The notes beneath the pieces were generated by a model. That model was not told where the DNA came from. It did no database searches and saw only the letters and a program-made list of their open reading frames with translations. DNA of 64,000 nucleotides from Occultella gossypii (GTDB lineage: Bacteria; Actinomycetota; Actinomycetes; Actinomycetales; Beutenbergiaceae): assembly GCF_019947135.1 (NCBI RefSeq), contig NZ_JAGSHT010000007.1, positions 231,052-295,051 of the forward strand. The letters are read 5' to 3'. Position numbers and translations under genes: made by a program. Positions 60,765-64,000 of this stretch are shown here, one piece after another. Position 1 is the first letter of the stretch. The number at the start of each line of letters is the position of its first letter.

Positions 60765-61157
60765 ATGACTGGTCGAGTGGTGCATTTCGAGGTCCCGTTC
60801 GACGACGGCGACCGGGCCCGCAGTTTCTACCGTGACATCTTCGGCTGGCAGATCGACTCGATGCCCGGCTTCGACTACTCGTTCGTCAGCACCGGCCCGA
60901 GCGCGCCCGAGCAGGGCCCCACGGAGCCCGGCTACATCGGCGGCGGCATGATGCAGCGCCAGGCCCCGATCGACAAACCGGTGATCACGATCGACACCGC
61001 GGACATCGACGCCACGCTGGAGAAGGTGACCGCTGCGGGCGGTGCCGTCGTGGTCGGCAAGAACGAGATCGGCGAGGGCATGGGCTTCACCGCCTACGTG
61101 ACCGACTCCGAAGGCAACCTGATCGGGTTGTACCAGAGCGCCAGGCCGGCCGGGTGA
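60765..61157 (+). CDS. VOC-family protein (glyoxalase fold)
   Basis: 130 residues. HFEVPFDDGDRARSFYRDIFGWQIDSMPGFDYSFV in the first half; VITIDTADIDATLEKVTAAGGAVVVGKNEIGEGMGFTAYVTDSEGNLIGLYQ in the second. The layout matches VOC proteins related to the CpsB/YaeR-like small stress proteins. ATG 60765 behind GGAGGTGG. Function unknown. Confidence 0.87.
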   Translation: MTGRVVHFEVPFDDGDRARSFYRDIFGWQIDSMPGFDYSFVSTGPSAPEQGPTEPGYIGGGMMQRQAPIDKPVITIDTADIDATLEKVTAAGGAVVVGKNEIGEGMGFTAYVTDSEGNLIGLYQSARPAG

Positions 61158-61226
61158 GCCGGCGGGGCTGACGCCGACCGGATAACGGTTCGGCCGCACC
61201 CCGGTGATCTGGGATGATCTAGAACC

Positions 61227-63911
61227 ATGACTTCCAGTGCATCCTCCACCCGTCCCGCACCCGCTCCGACCGAGGCCATCCGCCCGGTCGCGCAGGTACC
61301 GGACAAGCCCTCCCTGGAGGGCCTGGAGGAGCGCTGGGGCGCGGCCTGGGCGCAGGAGCAGACCTACGCCTTCGACCGCAGCGCCACCCGCGAGCAGGTC
61401 TACTCCATCGACACCCCGCCGCCCACGGTGTCCGGCTCGCTGCACGTGGGCCACGTGTTCTCCTACACGCACACCGACGTGGTGGCCCGGTTCCAGCGGA
61501 TGCGCGGGCGCGAGGTGTTCTACCCGATGGGCTGGGACGACAACGGCCTGCCCACCGAGCGCCGGGTGCAGAACTACTACGGGGTGCGCTGCGACCCGTC
61601 GCTGCCGTACGTGGCGGACTACACCCCCCCGCACGACGGCGGCGACGGCAAGTCCGTCAAGGCCGGGGACCAGCAGCCCATCTCCCGGCGCAACTTCGTT
61701 GAGCTGTGCCAGCGCCTCACCGCCGAGGACGAACAACAGTTCGAGCACCTATGGCGCTACCTCGGCCTCAGTGTGGACTGGTCCCAGCACTACCAGACCA
61801 TCGGCGACCGGGCCCAGCAGGTGGCGCAGACCGCGTTCCTGCGCAACCTGGCCCGCGGCGAGGCCTATCAGGCCGAGGCCCCGGGGCTGTGGGACGTCAC
61901 GTTCCAGACCGCGGTCGCCCAGGCCGAGCTCGAGGCCCGCGACTATCCAGGCCACTTCCACAAGATCACCTTCCATACGCCCGACGGCGAGAGCGTGGTC
62001 ATCGAGACCACCCGCCCCGAGCTGCTCCCGGCGTGTGTGGCGCTGATCGCGCACCCGGACGACGAGCGGTACGCCCACCTGTTCGGCACCACCGTCACGT
62101 CGCCGTTGTTCGGGGTGGAACTGCCGGTGCTCGCACACCCGCTGGCGGAGCCCGACAAGGGCGCCGGCATCGCGATGTGCTGCACGTTCGGCGACCTCAC
62201 CGACGTCACCTGGTGGCGTGAGCTCCAGCTGCCCACGCGTTCGGTGATCGCCCGGGACGGGCGGCTGCTGCGGGACACCCCGGACTGGCTGACCACCGAG
62301 GCCGGCCGCGCGACGTACGCCGAGATCGGCGGCAAGACGACGTTCTCGGCGCGGGCCGCCGTCGTCGACGCGTTGCGCGAGAGCGGCGACCTGCTCGGCG
62401 AGCCGGTGGCCACCCAGCGCAAGGCGAACTTCTACGAGAAGGGTGACAAGCCGCTCGAGATCGTCACGTCCCGGCAGTGGTACATCCGCAACGGCGGCCG
62501 TGAGGTCCCGGGCCGTGACCTGCGCGCCGAGCTGCTCGCCCGCGGCGATGAGCTCGACTTCCACCCCGAGTTCATGGCCGTCCGGTACGCGAACTGGGTC
62601 GGCGGGCTGAACGGCGACTGGCTGATCTCCCGTCAGCGGTTCTTCGGCGTGGCGATCCCGCTCTGGTACCCGGTGACGGCGGACGGCGAGATCGACCACG
62701 CCCACCCGATCGTCCCGGACGAGGCCAGCCTGCCGATCGACCCGTCCTCGCACGTGCCGCACGGGTTCACCGAGGACCAGCGCGGCGTCCCGGGCGGTTT
62801 CGTGGCCGACCCGGACATCATGGACACCTGGGCGACGTCCTCGCTGACCCCGCAGATCGCCGGCGGCTGGCTGGTGGACTCCGACCTGTTCTCCCGGGTG
62901 TTCCCGATGGACCTGCGAGCGCAGGGGCAGGACATCATCCGCACCTGGCTGTTCTCCACGATCGTGCGCTCACATCTGGAGCACGGCGCCCTGCCGTGGG
63001 CGCACGCCGCCATCTCCGGGTGGATCCTGGACCCGGACCGCAAGAAGATGTCCAAGTCCAAGGGCAACGTGGTGACCCCGCTCGCGATGCTCGAGGAGCA
63101 CGGTTCGGACGCGGTCCGGTACTGGGCGACCTCGGCCCGCCTCGGCACGGACGCCTCGTTCGACCCGCAGCGGCCGACCCAGATCAAGATCGGGCGCCGA
63201 CTCGCGATCAAGGTGCTGAACGCCTCGAAGTTCGCGCTCTCGTTCGCCGGGGACTCCCCCGTCCGGCTCGATCCGGACGCCGTGACCGAACCGATCGACC
63301 GGGCCATCCTGCGCGGCCTCGCCGATGTGGTGGACACGGCCACGGCGGCGCTGGACGCCTACGACCACACCCAGGCGCTGGAGGTGGCGGAGACGTTCTT
63401 CTGGACGTTCTGCGACGACTACCTGGAGCTCGTCAAGGACCGGGCCTACGGTCGTGAGGGCTTGGACCCGGCCGCGGTGGCCTCGGCCCGGGCGGCGCTC
63501 TCGCTCGCCCTGGACACGATCCTGCGCCTGTTCGCCCCGGTGTTGCCGTACGCCACCGAGGAGGTCTGGTCCTGGTGGCGGGAGGGCTCGGTGCACCGCG
63601 CCGCCTGGCCCACCTCCGACGTGCTCCGCGAAGCCGCGGGCGACGGCGACCCCGAGCTGGTCGCTGTGGCCGGCACCGCCCTGGCCGCGCTGCGCAAGGT
63701 GAAGTCCGAGGCCAAGGTCTCCCAGCGGACCAAGTTCGCCTCGGCCGAGCTGACCCTTGACCCGGCGAACCACGACCGGGTGCTCGCCGTGCTTTCGGAC
63801 CTGCGCGCCGCGGGCGGCGTGGCCGGCGACCTCACCCTCGCAGCCGCGGGCGACGGCACCGACGGCGTCACCGTCGCCGGCGACCTCCTACCCGCCGAAC
63901 CCAAGCAGTAG
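61227..63911 (+). CDS. valS: Valyl-tRNA synthetase
   Basis: 894 residues. Class I synthetase charging tRNA-Val. HIGH-type motif LHVGH at residues 72-76, KKMSKSKGN near residue 606, editing-domain TTRPELLPACVALIAHPDD. Its NNGLPTERRVQ-type segment (here DDNGLPTERRVQNYYG) is the archaeal/rickettsial-like valS subtype common in Micrococcales. No long C-terminal coiled coil is obvious. No T-box is seen in its 69-base upstream gap. The 3' end overlaps a possible convergent gene. Confidence 0.96.
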   Translation: MTSSASSTRPAPAPTEAIRPVAQVPDKPSLEGLEERWGAAWAQEQTYAFDRSATREQVYSIDTPPPTVSGSLHVGHVFSYTHTDVVARFQRMRGREVFYPMGWDDNGLPTERRVQNYYGVRCDPSLPYVADYTPPHDGGDGKSVKAGDQQPISRRNFVELCQRLTAEDEQQFEHLWRYLGLSVDWSQHYQTIGDRAQQVAQTAFLRNLARGEAYQAEAPGLWDVTFQTAVAQAELEARDYPGHFHKITFHTPDGESVVIETTRPELLPACVALIAHPDDERYAHLFGTTVTSPLFGVELPVLAHPLAEPDKGAGIAMCCTFGDLTDVTWWRELQLPTRSVIARDGRLLRDTPDWLTTEAGRATYAEIGGKTTFSARAAVVDALRESGDLLGEPVATQRKANFYEKGDKPLEIVTSRQWYIRNGGREVPGRDLRAELLARGDELDFHPEFMAVRYANWVGGLNGDWLISRQRFFGVAIPLWYPVTADGEIDHAHPIVPDEASLPIDPSSHVPHGFTEDQRGVPGGFVADPDIMDTWATSSLTPQIAGGWLVDSDLFSRVFPMDLRAQGQDIIRTWLFSTIVRSHLEHGALPWAHAAISGWILDPDRKKMSKSKGNVVTPLAMLEEHGSDAVRYWATSARLGTDASFDPQRPTQIKIGRRLAIKVLNASKFALSFAGDSPVRLDPDAVTEPIDRAILRGLADVVDTATAALDAYDHTQALEVAETFFWTFCDDYLELVKDRAYGREGLDPAAVASARAALSLALDTILRLFAPVLPYATEEVWSWWREGSVHRAAWPTSDVLREAAGDGDPELVAVAGTALAALRKVKSEAKVSQRTKFASAELTLDPANHDRVLAVLSDLRAAGGVAGDLTLAAAGDGTDGVTVAGDLLPAEPKQ

Positions 63912-64000
63912 TTCCGCTCGCGGGGGTGCGAGGGTTTCCGCGAGCTCGGTGCCGAGATCGCTGATGGCCTGTTCGGTGCCACCCACGCTGAGGACGGCAA
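63888..64000 (-). CDS. Possible gene end, cut by the right edge
   Basis: On the minus strand a frame reads ...AVLSVGGTEQAISDLGTELA... and then LAPPRAELLLGFGG to the TAG at 63890-63888, overlapping the valS 3' end by 24 bases. Codon third positions look coding, but only about 37 residues are visible and I recognise no family. It could be a chance frame. Confidence 0.35.
   Translation of the reverse strand, partial: AVLSVGGTEQAISDLGTELAETLAPPRAELLLGFGG

Noticed and set aside
61158..61226. T-box leader for valS
   Set aside because: The gap is only 69 bases and contains no T-box core sequence.
63916..63945. GCTCGCGG...CCGCGAGC inverted repeat after valS as a terminator
   Set aside because: A 14-base loop, no T tract, and overlap with a possible coding frame on the other strand make it too weak to list.
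1..64000. tRNA/rRNA genes, insertion sequences, prophage, CRISPR-cas, origin
   Set aside because: No transposase, integrase, cas or terminase-like product, no terminal inverted repeats with target duplications, and no tRNA-like cloverleaf was noticed on reading. A tRNAscan-SE run would settle the tRNA question.

Overview
The window is very GC-rich, densely packed DNA with short or overlapping gene junctions (many ATGA/GTGA couplings) and frequent GTG starts. Together with a eukaryote-type IleRS behind an actinobacterial T-box leader, several coenzyme F420-linked genes and TAnnnT boxes placed 6-7 bases before start codons, this points to an actinobacterium, most likely of the order Micrococcales (Ruania/Beutenbergia-like). 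That placement is inference. It is chromosomal: I see no insertion sequence, phage, plasmid, CRISPR or tRNA gene.

Layout. 1-5.6 kb: folC (running off the left edge) and ileS on the minus strand, ileS preceded by a T-box riboswitch, then a dihydrofolate-reductase-fold protein. 5.6-8.4 kb: an SDR and an adenylate-forming ligase that has degenerate catalytic motifs and runs in frame into a GNAT acetyltransferase. 8.5-18.1 kb: a carbohydrate locus with a glucuronoyl-esterase-like hydrolase, FAD oxidoreductase, IclR regulator, amidohydrolase, lipoprotein, sugar ABC transporter and zinc alcohol dehydrogenase. Three promoters in this locus share a GTTC-N8-GAAC palindrome. 18.1-21.6 kb: DNA alkylation repair (alkA-ogt), an esterase remnant, an NYN/OST-HTH protein and a methyltransferase. 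21.7-34.1 kb: mixed regulators and enzymes (HxlR/MFS, MarR, AraC/phytanoyl dioxygenase, acyl-CoA dehydrogenase, two-component system, pyrE between two duplicated GNAT genes).

34.1-42.7 kb: one eight-gene minus-strand operon resembling reductive pyrimidine or hydantoin catabolism: beta-ureidopropionase-like nitrilase, dihydropyrimidinase/hydantoinase, an LLM oxidoreductase, an NMT1-type ABC transporter and a class III aminotransferase. A perfect palindrome lies in its promoter region. 42.9-46.2 kb: an SDR, a secreted protein, and an ECF sigma factor with a membrane partner.

46.3-53.6 kb: a three-gene ABC cassette of the iron/cobalamin fold, a phospholipase D-type protein, ASCH and MOSC proteins, then an Fgd-like F420 enzyme followed directly by cofE (F420-0:gamma-glutamyl ligase). 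By family knowledge this set matches the proposed F420-0 salvage route: import a precursor, add the glutamate tail, reduce the cofactor and use it. 53.7-64 kb: a zinc-free ribosomal protein L33 behind a Zur-like box, a lipoprotein, a GH4 glycosidase/PfkB kinase/sugar ABC locus, a VOC protein, valS, and a gene fragment at the right edge.
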